64,000 nt of DNA from Thermoleophilia bacterium (GTDB lineage Bacteria; Actinomycetota; Thermoleophilia; Miltoncostaeales; Miltoncostaeaceae), in contig JAGQUM010000001.1 in NCBI GenBank assembly GCA_020438485.1, positions 1 through 64,000 of the forward strand, given 5' to 3'. A program made the position numbers and the translations under genes. Below the pieces are notes generated by a model that worked only from the letters and a program-made list of their open reading frames with translations, did no database searches and was not told the DNA's origin. Positions within the stretch are counted from its first letter, which is position 1. The number at the start of each line of letters is the position of its first letter. Below are positions 53,724 through 61,974 of the stretch, piece after piece.

Positions 53724-54386
53724 TCAGGCGGGCGCGGGCGAGAGGCGCAGCAGGCAGCCCGCGGTGCGCGGGTCCTCCTCCACCAGGTCGACCACCAGCC
53801 CCGATCCCGACACCCGGGCGATGCCCCGGGCCAGGCCGCGGTGGAGCGCGCAGATCTGGGAGCCGCCTGCCGCCTCCACCCCCACGGCGAACGGGCAGTG
53901 GCGAAGGACGATGTCGCGGGGCTCCGGGCCGTCGACCTCCTCGGGGGCGAAACCCAGCCTGGCGAAGGCGTCCCTCAGCTCGCCGGGGCCGGCGCCCTCA
54001 GTGCACACCCTGTGCGCCTGCCCCTCGCCGAACGACTCCATGTCGGCGGGGCCCAGGCCCATGCGCGTGACGAGCCCCGTCAGCATCCGCACCAGCTCGC
54101 GGTGGCCGGCGGCCTCCCGGCCGTCGGGATCGGGTGCCAGCGTGTAAAGCAGCGTGGGGCGCCCGCGGCCCCGCGGCGGCGTGGAGTTGCGCTCGGCCAG
54201 CCCGCATTCGACCAGCGCGTTGAGCTGAACGCGCACGCCGGTGTGGTGCAGGCCCAGTGCGTCCGCCACCTGACGGGCGTTCAGGGGGCCGGGCGCCTCG
54301 TCCAGCACGGCCACCACGCGTAGCGCGGCGGGGCGCCGCAGGACGTCGTCCCGTGCTGCTCTCTCGCTGGCGACCGCGGGGGCCAA
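53724..54386 (-). CDS. SufR-like helix-turn-helix regulator with C-terminal cysteines
   Basis: A 220-residue regulator. An ArsR/MarR-type winged helix (RQVADALGLHHTGVRVQLNA, then RGRGRPTLLYTL) at 20-85 is followed by a domain ending in HCPFAVGVEAAGGSQICALH and TAGCLLRL. Three cysteines in CPF-x-C-x-C order resemble SufR/Rv1460, which bind an Fe-S cluster. TTG 54386 is chosen because GGAAGGGAG lies 5 bases upstream. It is divergent from a homologue at 54533. Confidence 0.75.
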   Translation of the reverse strand: MAPAVASERAARDDVLRRPAALRVVAVLDEAPGPLNARQVADALGLHHTGVRVQLNALVECGLAERNSTPPRGRGRPTLLYTLAPDPDGREAAGHRELVRMLTGLVTRMGLGPADMESFGEGQAHRVCTEGAGPGELRDAFARLGFAPEEVDGPEPRDIVLRHCPFAVGVEAAGGSQICALHRGLARGIARVSGSGLVVDLVEEDPRTAGCLLRLSPAPA

Positions 54387-54498
54387 GCAACTCCCTTCCG
54401 CGCCTATCCAAGCACCTCGCGGCCGCCGGTGCCGCGACGGGCGTCCCGTCCGGGGCCACGGCACGCCGGGGCGTCCCGAGCGGGGTACAACCGGCCCC

Positions 54499-54527
54499 TT
54501 GAGATATTGGACAAATAGGAGAAAATA
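54499..54527 (+). promoter_or_regulatory. AT-rich promoter between two divergent SufR-like genes
   Basis: TTGAGA and AAAATA with a 17-base spacer give a plausible sigma-A-like promoter; a start about six bases later would nearly coincide with GTG 54533, so a leaderless transcript is possible, although AGGAG (54517-54521) could also act as binding site. Inside the spacer TATT-GGACA-AATA is a small inverted repeat that could be an operator. Confidence 0.45.
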
Positions 54528-54532
54528 GGGGT

Positions 54533-55183
54533 GTGGCCGCGGCCCCCGACACCGAACACCCGACCCGACGCTCGGTCGAGCACCACCTGCGCGCCCGCAC
54601 CGACGGCGCCGGCGTCGAGGAGATCGCGGACGCGCTGGGCCTTCACCCGAACACCGTGAGATTCCACCTGGCGCGGCTGGTGGAGGACGGGCGCGCGACG
54701 TGGAAGGAGGGTCCGCCCCGAGGCCGCGGGCGGCCCCGCCGCCGCTACGCCGCCCGGCCCGACATGGACCGCGACGGCCGGCGCGACTACCTCACGCTGG
54801 CGCGCATGGCCCTGGACGGCATCGCGCACGTGCCGGACGCCGCGGCGGTGGCCCACGGCGCCGGCCGTCGCTGGGGGGCGTCGGTCGCCGCGCGGGCGTC
54901 GCGGGGCGCGGGCCTCGAATCCGCGCTCGACGGCCTGGGCTTCGCGCCGCGGCGGGCCGCGGGCGGCGGGGCGATCGACCTTCACCAGTGCCCGTTCCTC
55001 GACGCCGTCGACTCGCACGGCGAGCTGGTATGTCAGGCCCACCTGGGCCTGATGCGCGCCCTCGCCGAGGCCCTGGAACCCGGCGTGCGGATCGAGCGGG
55101 TCGAGCCGTTCGCCCGCCCCGGCGTGTGCGTCGCGACGCTGGCGGGCCCCCGGCACACCGACGACGAAAGGACCCCCGCGTGA
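54533..55183 (+). CDS. SufR-like regulator, first gene of the DUF2249 operon
   Basis: A 216-residue paralogue of the divergent regulator. Winged helix VEEIADALGLHPNTVRFHLA and RGRGRPRRRYAA, then a helical domain and the cysteine block DLHQCPFLDAVDSHGELVCQ, with a third Cys in RPGVCVATL. The layout matches SufR-type sensors of iron-sulfur or redox status. GTG 54533. Its stop overlaps the cupin gene, so it probably regulates its own operon. Confidence 0.78.
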   Translation: MAAAPDTEHPTRRSVEHHLRARTDGAGVEEIADALGLHPNTVRFHLARLVEDGRATWKEGPPRGRGRPRRRYAARPDMDRDGRRDYLTLARMALDGIAHVPDAAAVAHGAGRRWGASVAARASRGAGLESALDGLGFAPRRAAGGGAIDLHQCPFLDAVDSHGELVCQAHLGLMRALAEALEPGVRIERVEPFARPGVCVATLAGPRHTDDERTPA

Positions 55184-55539
55184 AGTCCGTCAACCTCGGC
55201 GACGTCGCCGCCGGCGAATGTGCGGCGGCCGCCGACCACCCCCAGGGGCGCACCACCCGCCGGGTGCACGGCGCCGACGGTCAGGCGATTCGTCAGGTGC
55301 TGGTGACCCTGCGCGACGGCGGGGCGCTGGCCGACCACGAGAACCCGGGCGACGCGTCGCTGCTGGTACTCCGTGGCCGGGTGCGCGTGGAGGCCGGCGA
55401 CGACGTATGGGAGGGCGGGGAGGGCGACTTCCTGGTCATCCCCGATCGGCGCCACAATCTGCGGGCGCGGGGCGACGCGGCCGTGCTCCTCTCGTTCGCC
55501 CGCGTCCGGCCCGCCCCCGTCGGCCCAGAGGGCGCGTGA
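55180..55539 (+). CDS. Cupin-fold protein
   Basis: A 119-residue small beta-barrel. Seen: ALADHENPGDASLLVLRGRV (motif 1 with His and Glu-like positions) and GGEGDFLVIPDRRHNLRARG (motif 2 with His). The metal ligands look partly conserved. It may sense or bind a metal or small molecule. GTG 55180 overlaps the preceding stop, within the operon. Confidence 0.82.
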   Translation: MKSVNLGDVAAGECAAAADHPQGRTTRRVHGADGQAIRQVLVTLRDGGALADHENPGDASLLVLRGRVRVEAGDDVWEGGEGDFLVIPDRRHNLRARGDAAVLLSFARVRPAPVGPEGA

Positions 55540-56063
55540 TGGGTGATGGAAACGCCGCCGCCCCACCCCCCCACGAGGTCACCCGCCACGAGCTGGACGT
55601 ACGGCCGATCCTGCGCGACGGCGGCGAGCCGTTCTCGGTGATCATGGGCGCCGTCGAACAACTCGCCCCGGGTGTCGTGCTGCGTCTGGTGACGACGTTC
55701 GACCCGGTGCCCCTGCACACCGTGATGGGACGGCAGGGCTTCGCGCACCACACGCGGCGCGTCGCCGACGACCACTTCGTCACCGAGTACTGGGAGGCGG
55801 CCGCCTCCGCGGACACGGCCCCGTCGCCGTCCGCGGCGGCGACCGGCCACGTGCGCACCATCGACGTGCGCGGGTTGGCGCCACCCGAGCCCATCGAGCG
55901 GACGCTGGTCGCGCTCGACGCGCTGCCCGCGGGCTGGCGGCTGCGCCAGGTCAACGTGCGGGTGCCCGCGTTCCTGCTGCCGTTGCTCGACGAGCGTGGC
56001 TTCCGCTACACCGTCGACGACCGGGGCGACCACGTGGTCACCGAGATCTGGCGGGCGTCGTGA
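55539..56063 (+). CDS. Protein with two tandem DUF2249 domains
   Basis: A 174-residue protein. Domain 1 (about 12-75) has ELDVRPILRDGGEPFSVIMG and LVTTFDPVPLHTVMGRQGFA; domain 2 (about 105-170) has TIDVRGLAPPEPIERTLVAL and VPAFLLPLLDERGFRYTVDD. DUF2249 resembles TusA-like folds and is found near denitrification and hemerythrin genes. ATG 55539 shares a base with the cupin stop; GTG 55536 is possible. Confidence 0.85.
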   Translation: MGDGNAAAPPPHEVTRHELDVRPILRDGGEPFSVIMGAVEQLAPGVVLRLVTTFDPVPLHTVMGRQGFAHHTRRVADDHFVTEYWEAAASADTAPSPSAAATGHVRTIDVRGLAPPEPIERTLVALDALPAGWRLRQVNVRVPAFLLPLLDERGFRYTVDDRGDHVVTEIWRAS

Positions 56064-56341
56064 CGCGCGACGACGCCGTCGCGGCGCTCACCGGCGTGGT
56101 CGACCCCGAACTGGGCGTGGATATCGTCTCGCTGGGGCTCGTCTACGGCGTCGACGTGGACGCCTGCGACGTGGTCGCCGTGACCATGACGCTCACGACC
56201 GCGGGGTGCCCGCTGCACGACGCCATCGAGGGCGGGGTCCACCGCGCCCTCGAGAGGGCGGGGGCCCGGTCGACCCGCGTCGACGTGGTGTTCGACCCAC
56301 CGTGGACTCCCGAGCGCATGGGCGCGCCCATCCCGGCGTGA
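56060..56341 (+). CDS. MIP18/PaaD-like (DUF59) iron-sulfur assembly factor
   Basis: A 93-residue protein with the family core VVDPELGVDIVSLGLVYGVD and the conserved Cys in LTTAGCPLHDAIEGGV, plus VVFDPPWTPERM at the end. Such proteins help insert Fe-S clusters into client enzymes. GTG 56060 overlaps the preceding stop. In this operon it could mature the SufR-like sensor or a respiratory enzyme. Confidence 0.9.
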   Translation: MTRDDAVAALTGVVDPELGVDIVSLGLVYGVDVDACDVVAVTMTLTTAGCPLHDAIEGGVHRALERAGARSTRVDVVFDPPWTPERMGAPIPA

Positions 56342-57708
56342 GCGGGGCCCGTGTCTACGGCGCGCCGGGCGCACGCACGCGGGAGCGCATGGCGAGCGTC
56401 GGCGGGCCGCCGTGGCAGGTCCCGGTGGCGCTCATCGCCGCGGCCGTGATCGCGTACGTGGCCGGAGCCCTGGCGCTGCTGGGCGGCGCGGGCGACCTGG
56501 CGGCGGGGGCGTGGTACGGGCGTCATCAGCTCGCGGCCGCGCACCTCGTCGGCCTCGGCTTCGTGTCCGTCACGGCGGTGGCCGCGCTGCTGCAACTCGT
56601 GCCCGTGCTCCTGCGCACCACGCTCGCCCCCGCGTGGCGAGGGGCGGCGACGGGTGCGGCCCTCTGGGCGGGCGCGGCCATCATGGCAGCGGGGTTCCTG
56701 GTGCCCGTCCCACGCGCGATCGCGGCCGGCGGAGCGCTGCTGGCCGCAGGGGCGGCGGTGTTCGTCGCCGACGTGGCCGCGGCCCTGCTGCGCGCCGCGC
56801 GCACCGAGGCAGGTCCGGGCGCGTCGGGCGCAGGCATCGGCGCCGCCGTCGCGTGGTTCGCGGCGGTCGTGCCGGCGGGAGCCGTCCTCGCGGGCAACCG
56901 GGCCGACGCGTTCCTCGGAGCGCGTGTCACCGACCTGCTCGCGGCGCACGCCGCGGCCGCGTCGCTGGGATGGCTGGGCGGCCTGGTCTTGGCCGTCGGC
57001 CTGCGCCTGGGCCCGATGTTCGCTCTGTCGCACGGGTACTCCCGCCGCCGCGGCGTGGTGGCGATGGTCCTGTGGCACGTCGCCACCCTCGCGGTCGTGG
57101 CGGGTCTCGCGGCCGACGCCGCGTGGCTACGCGCCGCGGGCGCCGCGTTGCTGACGGTCGCGTCGCTGACGGCGCTCGGGTTCGTCGCCGACGTCGCGCG
57201 CCACCGGCGGCGGGCCGTCGAGGCGCCGATCCTCCACCTGGGGCTTGGCGTCGCGTGCGCGGCCGCCGCCGTGGCGGTGGAGGCCGTCGCGGCCGCCGGT
57301 GGCGTCGACGCCGCGCGCGGTCACGCCGCGGCCGGTGTCCTCGTCCTCGTGGGCCTCGGCGCCGGCGTCACCGCGGGGCACGCGTTCAAGGTGGTGCCGA
57401 TGCTCGTGTGGACCGGCCGGTACGCGGCCCGCATGGGCACGCCCGGCACGCCGACCCTGTCCGACCTGTACCCCGCCCGCCTCGCGCACGTCGAGCCGGT
57501 CGCGTTCGCCGCGGGCCTCGCGCTTCTCGTCGCCGGGGTCCTCGCCGGGTCCCGCGGACTCGCCGCCGGCGGTGCGTGCGCCCTGCTCGCGTCGGCCCTC
57601 GCCGTGGCTGGCGCGGTCGCCGACTGCGTATTCGGGCGCGGCCGCGCGGCGGCCGCCACCAGCGTCCATCCGACTTCCTCCAGCACCCACACGAAAGGCG
57701 GCGCATGA
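56338..57708 (+). CDS. Polytopic membrane protein, NnrS / heme-copper-oxidase-like
   Basis: A 456-residue protein with about twelve membrane helices. Conserved histidines lie where heme ligands would: HQLAAAHLVGLGFVSVTAVA, AAHAAAASLGWLGGLVLAVG, and HAFKVVPMLVWTGRYAARMG followed by TPTLSDLYPARLAHVEP. This pattern resembles NnrS and cbb3-subunit-I-like proteins tied to nitric oxide and denitrification. GTG 56338 overlaps the preceding stop; ATG 56389 is an alternative. Confidence 0.72.
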   Translation: MSGARVYGAPGARTRERMASVGGPPWQVPVALIAAAVIAYVAGALALLGGAGDLAAGAWYGRHQLAAAHLVGLGFVSVTAVAALLQLVPVLLRTTLAPAWRGAATGAALWAGAAIMAAGFLVPVPRAIAAGGALLAAGAAVFVADVAAALLRAARTEAGPGASGAGIGAAVAWFAAVVPAGAVLAGNRADAFLGARVTDLLAAHAAAASLGWLGGLVLAVGLRLGPMFALSHGYSRRRGVVAMVLWHVATLAVVAGLAADAAWLRAAGAALLTVASLTALGFVADVARHRRRAVEAPILHLGLGVACAAAAVAVEAVAAAGGVDAARGHAAAGVLVLVGLGAGVTAGHAFKVVPMLVWTGRYAARMGTPGTPTLSDLYPARLAHVEPVAFAAGLALLVAGVLAGSRGLAAGGACALLASALAVAGAVADCVFGRGRAAAATSVHPTSSSTHTKGGA

Positions 57709-57953
57709 GCGACCACCCCCTGGCCATCGACGGCAGCATCCTCGACGTCACCACGATCGTGCCGCGCGAACGCCACCCGCTGATCTTCGCGTCCTTCGAC
57801 GGGCTGGAACCGGGCCAGTCGTTCGAGCTCCAGAACGACCACGACCCCAAGCCGCTGCGCTACCAGTTCGAGGCTGAGCACTCCGGGCGGTTCACGTGGG
57901 ACTACCTCGAGGAGGGACCTGACCGCTGGCGGGTGCGCATCGGCAAGAGCTGA
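57705..57953 (+). CDS. Single DUF2249-domain protein
   Basis: An 82-residue protein: ILDVTTIVPRERHPLIFASF, then LEPGQSFELQNDHDPKPLRY and FTWDYLEEGPDRWRVRIGK. The ND-H-DPKPL segment is a DUF2249 hallmark. ATG 57705 overlaps the preceding stop. It is the last gene of the operon that starts with the SufR-like regulator at 54533, and only one base separates it from the convergent MOSC gene. Confidence 0.87.
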   Translation: MSDHPLAIDGSILDVTTIVPRERHPLIFASFDGLEPGQSFELQNDHDPKPLRYQFEAEHSGRFTWDYLEEGPDRWRVRIGKS

Positions 57954-57954
57954 G

Positions 57955-58605
57955 TCATCCCTTCGCCGCGACCCGCTCGACGCGTTCGCGCTCGGGTGGG
58001 CGCAGGCACCCCACGGCCAGCACTGCCCGCGCGGCGGCGGGGTCGTGGAGGGCCCGGAACAGGCGCATCATGTCCACGTCATGGTCGGGGCGGTGCACCA
58101 CGTCGACGGCATCGCCCGTGGCGATCGCCCCCGGCTCGACCACGGCGAGGTAGGCGCCGGAACGGCCGCGGTCGCCGAACCGCACGATCCAGCCCGGGAT
58201 GCCCATGCGCAGGGCGAACGTGGCGCACGGCTTGCGGGGCCCGCACACCTCCAGCAGGGCCCCGCCCACGCGCCAGCGCTCACCCACGAGGGCGGCGTCC
58301 ACGTCGAGGCCGGCGGTCGTGACGTTCTCGCCGAACCCGCCGTTCGCGATCTCACGTCCCAGCTCGCGCTGCCACCAGTCCAGTTCCTCGCGGGCGAACG
58401 CGTAGACGGCCTGCGTGTCGCCGCCGTGGAAGGTCGCGTTGCCGATGGCGTCGCCCACGACGCCGCTGCCCAGCCCGCCCGCGCGGAGACCGGGGTCGCG
58501 CACGTCGACCCGGGGAACCGGCACCTTGCGGTGGCCCGACATCGACCCGCGCGCTCCGATGGGCTCGAGCGCGCCGACGTTGAGGGAGACGACCCGTCCG
58601 GTCAC
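57955..58605 (-). CDS. MOSC-domain protein
   Basis: A 216-residue MOSC protein related to YiiM. The motif GNATFHGGDTQAVYAFAREEL and GGFGENVTTAGLDVD precedes the conserved Cys in CGPRKPCATFALRMG, which in MOSC proteins binds the molybdenum cofactor or carries its sulfur. GTG 58605 overlaps the stop of the triple-fusion gene. Last gene of the minus-strand Mo-cofactor operon. Confidence 0.9.
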   Translation of the reverse strand: MTGRVVSLNVGALEPIGARGSMSGHRKVPVPRVDVRDPGLRAGGLGSGVVGDAIGNATFHGGDTQAVYAFAREELDWWQRELGREIANGGFGENVTTAGLDVDAALVGERWRVGGALLEVCGPRKPCATFALRMGIPGWIVRFGDRGRSGAYLAVVEPGAIATGDAVDVVHRPDHDVDMMRLFRALHDPAAARAVLAVGCLRPPERERVERVAAKG

Positions 58606-60260
58606 GCCGCGCCTGCCGCACACACCGGGCAGGCGGGATTCCGCGGCACGGCGACCTCGTGGAACTCCATGCCCAGCGCGTCGATCATCAGCAGACGGCC
58701 CGCCAGGGTCGCGCCCGCACCGAGGATGACCTTGAGCGCCTCCGTCGCCTGGATGGAGCCGACGATGCCGCAGGCCGCGCCCAGCACGCCCGCCTCGGCG
58801 CAGTTCGGCAGCACGCCGGGGTCCGGGGGGGTGGGGAACACGCACGCGTAGCAGGGGCCCGCGCCGGGCGCGACGACCCCCGCCTGACCGTCGAAACCGT
58901 TGACGCTGGCCCACACCAGCGGCACGCCGGCGGCGACGCACGCGGCGTTCAACGCGTGGCGCGTGGCGAGGTTGTCGCTCGCGTCCACCACCACGTCGCG
59001 GCCGTCCACCAGCGCGGGTGCGGTGGCCGCCGTCACCCGGGCCTCGTGGGGCTCCACCGCGACGTCCGGGTTGAGTTCGCGCAGGGCGTGCCGGGCGGAC
59101 GCCGCCTTCGCCCAGCCCTCGCGGGCCGCGGTGTGCAGCACCTGCCGCTGCAGGTTGGAGAGCTCCACGCGGTCGTCGTCGGCCAGCGCGAGGGTTCCCA
59201 CCCCTGCGGCGGCCAGGTAGAGCGCGACCGGCGAACCCAGCCCCCCGGCGCCGACGAGGAGCACCCTGGCGCCGCGTAGCCGCCGCTGGCCCTCCTCGCC
59301 CACCTGTACCAGCACCGTCTGGCGGCGGTAACGGACCAGCGGGTCGGCGGCCTCCACGACCGGCAGGCCGGCGGCGACCCACGCGTCGAGGCCGCCCGCC
59401 AGGCTGCGCACGTCGCCCGCGCCCGCCCGGCGCAGCGCGTCGGCTGCCGTCGCCGACCGGCGCCCGGTGGCGCACACGGTGACCACCGGCCCGCCGGCGG
59501 GGGCGGGGCAGGCGGGCACGTCGGCCAGCGGGACGTGCGTCGCCCCGTCGATGCGGCAGGCGTCCCACTCCCACCGCTCACGGACATCGACCAGCGCGGG
59601 CGGAGCGGCCCCCGCCAGGGCCGCCGCGAGGGTGGCGGGCGCGATCTCGCCCGCGGCTGTCGCGTCGTGCTCCATCGCCGCGAGGTCGTCCGGGGTGTCC
59701 ACGTCGCGCATGAACCGGTCCGGGTCGCCGAACGTGGTGAGCCCGGCCGCGGGCACGACGCGCGCCCGGTCCCCGAGTTCGCGGATGAGCCCCCGCGCCG
59801 ACGTCTCCTCGCGGATCGCGACCCGGATGGACGCCAGCGCGGCGGGCGTGTACCGACCCACCAGGGGCTGCACGGCACCGTCCTGCTCGAGCACCCACGC
59901 ATCGACGCCGCCCTCGCCGCCCGCCGCCAGGTGGGCGAGCACACCGGGGGGGATCCGCGGCATGTCGCATGGGCACACCACCACGGGCTCGCCCAGTGCG
60001 GACAGCGCGTGGGCGATGCCGGCCAGGGCGTGCACCGGCTCGTCGGGCTCCACCAGCACCCGGCACCCCGGAGGCGCGTGGGCCGCGCCGCCCTCCTTCG
60101 TGACGACGACGGGCTCGAGGCCCGCCGCGCGCACGGCGTCGGCGACGTGGGCGATAAGGGGACGACCGTCGAGCTCTGCCGCGGCCTTCGGGCGGCCCAT
60201 CCGCCGCGCGCGCCCGCCCGCCAGGATCACGCCCACCCGTGCGGGGGCGGCGTCAGCCAC
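58602..60260 (-). CDS. MobA-rhodanese-MoeB triple-fusion protein
   Basis: A 552-residue fusion. Residues 1-190: MobA-type nucleotidyltransferase (ILAGGRARRMGRPKAAAEL, Asp99 in CPCDMP) that would attach GMP to molybdopterin. Residues 205-300: rhodanese with Cys263 (TVCATGRRSA). Residues 308-552: MoeB/ThiF adenylating domain (LLVGAGGLGSPVALYLAAAG, ELSNLQRQVLH, DASDN) with zinc-type CxxC motifs (CYAC, CPVC). MoeB activates MoaD, rhodanese supplies sulfur, MobA acts last. GTG 60260 overlaps moaA by 8 bases. Confidence 0.93.
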   Translation of the reverse strand: MADAAPARVGVILAGGRARRMGRPKAAAELDGRPLIAHVADAVRAAGLEPVVVTKEGGAAHAPPGCRVLVEPDEPVHALAGIAHALSALGEPVVVCPCDMPRIPPGVLAHLAAGGEGGVDAWVLEQDGAVQPLVGRYTPAALASIRVAIREETSARGLIRELGDRARVVPAAGLTTFGDPDRFMRDVDTPDDLAAMEHDATAAGEIAPATLAAALAGAAPPALVDVRERWEWDACRIDGATHVPLADVPACPAPAGGPVVTVCATGRRSATAADALRRAGAGDVRSLAGGLDAWVAAGLPVVEAADPLVRYRRQTVLVQVGEEGQRRLRGARVLLVGAGGLGSPVALYLAAAGVGTLALADDDRVELSNLQRQVLHTAAREGWAKAASARHALRELNPDVAVEPHEARVTAATAPALVDGRDVVVDASDNLATRHALNAACVAAGVPLVWASVNGFDGQAGVVAPGAGPCYACVFPTPPDPGVLPNCAEAGVLGAACGIVGSIQATEALKVILGAGATLAGRLLMIDALGMEFHEVAVPRNPACPVCAAGAA

Positions 60261-61245
60261 CGATGCGCGACATGGTGCGCTCGGGCTGCCGGAACCCCTC
60301 GTCGCCCACGCGGTGCTTGAGTTCCTTGCGCCACACCGCGTCGCGGATGATCCGGGCCAGGTCGTCGGGCGCCGCGCCGTCGCGCAGGGGCCCGCGCAGG
60401 TCGGTCTCGTCGTGGCTGAACAGGCACGTGCGCAGGGCGCCGTCGGCCGTCAGGCGGATGCGGTTGCAGTCGTCGCAGAACGGCTGCGAGACGGGGTTGA
60501 CGAACCCGACCTCGCCCAGGCCGTCGGCGAACCGGTACACGCGGGCCGTGGCGTGCGCCTCGCGGGGCACCTCCTCCACCGGGTGGATGGCGTGGATCAT
60601 CGCGACGATCTCGCCGCCGGTCAGCACATCGGCGGCCGTCCAGTCGCGGTGGGCGCCCAGCGGCATCTGCTCGATGAACCGGACCTGGAACGGGTTGCTG
60701 CGGGCGAACCGCACGAACGCCGGGATCTCGTGTTCCGTGACCCCCCGCGTGGCGACGGCGTTCACCTTGATCTCGCCCACCCCCGGCTGCCGCGACAGGG
60801 CGTCGAGGCCGCGCAGCACGCGCCCCACCGCGTCACGGCGGGTGACCTCGGCGAACCGGGCGGGCGACAGCGCGTCGAGGCTGACGTTGAAGCGGCGGAT
60901 GCCGGCCGCCACGAGCGCCTCGGCGTCGCGCTCCAGCAGCAGGCCGTTCGTGGTCAGCGACAGGTCCTCGATGCCGTCGATCCTGGCGATCATCCGGGCG
61001 AGGGCGGGGAGGTCCTTACGCACCAGCGGCTCGCCGCCCGTGAGGCGCACGTCGCGGACGCCCAGCCGCACCAGTGCGCGCACGACCGTTTCGATCTCCT
61101 CGAAGCGCAGGATCTGACCGCGCGGCAGCCACTCGATGTCGCCGGGCGTGAGGCAGTACCGGCATCGCAGGTTGCACAGATCGGTGACCGACACGCGCAG
61201 ATCGGTGATCCGGCGCCCGTGGCCGTCGACGAGGACCTCGCTCAC
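60253..61245 (-). CDS. moaA: GTP 3',8-cyclase MoaA
   Basis: A 330-residue radical-SAM enzyme that, with MoaC, makes cyclic pyranopterin phosphate from GTP. N-terminal Fe-S site Cys24-x3-Cys28-x2-Cys31 (CNLRCRYC) and C-terminal cluster (FCDDCNRIRLTADGALRTC). LRLTGGEPLVRKDL is the SAM loop. Ending GG is present (SRIGG). GTG 61245 overlaps the moaE stop. Confidence 0.96.
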   Translation of the reverse strand: MSEVLVDGHGRRITDLRVSVTDLCNLRCRYCLTPGDIEWLPRGQILRFEEIETVVRALVRLGVRDVRLTGGEPLVRKDLPALARMIARIDGIEDLSLTTNGLLLERDAEALVAAGIRRFNVSLDALSPARFAEVTRRDAVGRVLRGLDALSRQPGVGEIKVNAVATRGVTEHEIPAFVRFARSNPFQVRFIEQMPLGAHRDWTAADVLTGGEIVAMIHAIHPVEEVPREAHATARVYRFADGLGEVGFVNPVSQPFCDDCNRIRLTADGALRTCLFSHDETDLRGPLRDGAAPDDLARIIRDAVWRKELKHRVGDEGFRQPERTMSRIGG

Positions 61246-61673
61246 CGGGCGCCCTCGACGGGTGTTCCCCGGACCCACTCGGCGCGGTCCCCGTCGATCT
61301 CCCTCTTCCAGATGGGGACCTCGGCCTTGATGAGGTCGATCGCCGCCCGCGTCGCGGCGAAGGCCTCGGGGCGGTGGGCCGCGCTGGCGGCGATCGCGAC
61401 GCCGGCCTGGCCGCGCGGCACGTCGCCCAGCCGGTGGTGGGCGGCGATCGCGATCACCCCGTGCGCCGCGGCCACGCGGGCGAGGATGTCGGCCATCACG
61501 TCGCGGGCCATCTCGGCGTAGCCCTCGTACTCCAGGCGCGCGACGGTGCGGGTGGTGCCCGTGAACGTCACGACGGCGCCCGCCTGCGGGTCGCCCACCC
61601 ACTCCACGAGCGCGTCGAGCGAGACGGGCCCGTCGGTCACGTCGGCGCGCGTGCGGGGCCGCGCGTGCGTCAT
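61242..61673 (-). CDS. moaE: Molybdopterin synthase large subunit MoaE
   Basis: A 143-residue subunit. Seen: AVVTFTGTTRTV, the LEYEGYAEMA block, IAAHHRLGDVPRGQAGVAIA and the catalytic lysine region AEVPIWKREIDGD (K119/K126-equivalents), ending in EWV. It transfers sulfur from thiocarboxylated MoaD to the precursor. ATG 61673 overlaps the moaD stop. Confidence 0.95.
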   Translation of the reverse strand: MTHARPRTRADVTDGPVSLDALVEWVGDPQAGAVVTFTGTTRTVARLEYEGYAEMARDVMADILARVAAAHGVIAIAAHHRLGDVPRGQAGVAIAASAAHRPEAFAATRAAIDLIKAEVPIWKREIDGDRAEWVRGTPVEGAR

Positions 61674-61921
61674 CCGCCGCTGACCGGGGGGATGAGGGCC
61701 AGTTCGTCGCCGTCGCGCAGCGGCAGGTTGTCGTCGGCGTACCGGCGGTTAACGGCCAGCGCCACCCGCTGGCGCGTGAGCAGGTCGCCGAGGCCCGCGG
61801 TCTCGCCCACCACGTCGCGGGCGACGCCCGCGGTGGTGCCCTCGGGGACGTCGACCTCCAGCGTCCCCGTGCCCGCGCGCTCCCGCAGGCCGGCGAACAG
61901 CTTCACGGTCACATTCATCAT
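61670..61921 (-). CDS. moaD: Molybdopterin synthase small subunit MoaD
   Basis: An 83-residue ubiquitin-like carrier ending in PPVSGG; the terminal glycine is thiocarboxylated by MoeB and rhodanese. NVTVKLFAGLRERAGTGTLEV and DELALIPPVSGG are typical. ATG 61921 or ATG 61918 are both possible. First gene of the minus-strand operon, divergent from moaC by 53 bases. Confidence 0.93.
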   Translation of the reverse strand: MMNVTVKLFAGLRERAGTGTLEVDVPEGTTAGVARDVVGETAGLGDLLTRQRVALAVNRRYADDNLPLRDGDELALIPPVSGG

Positions 61922-61974
61922 CGGCGGGCCGCCTCGTCGACGCGACGGGAACACGTGCCCGGTAGATTACCGGC

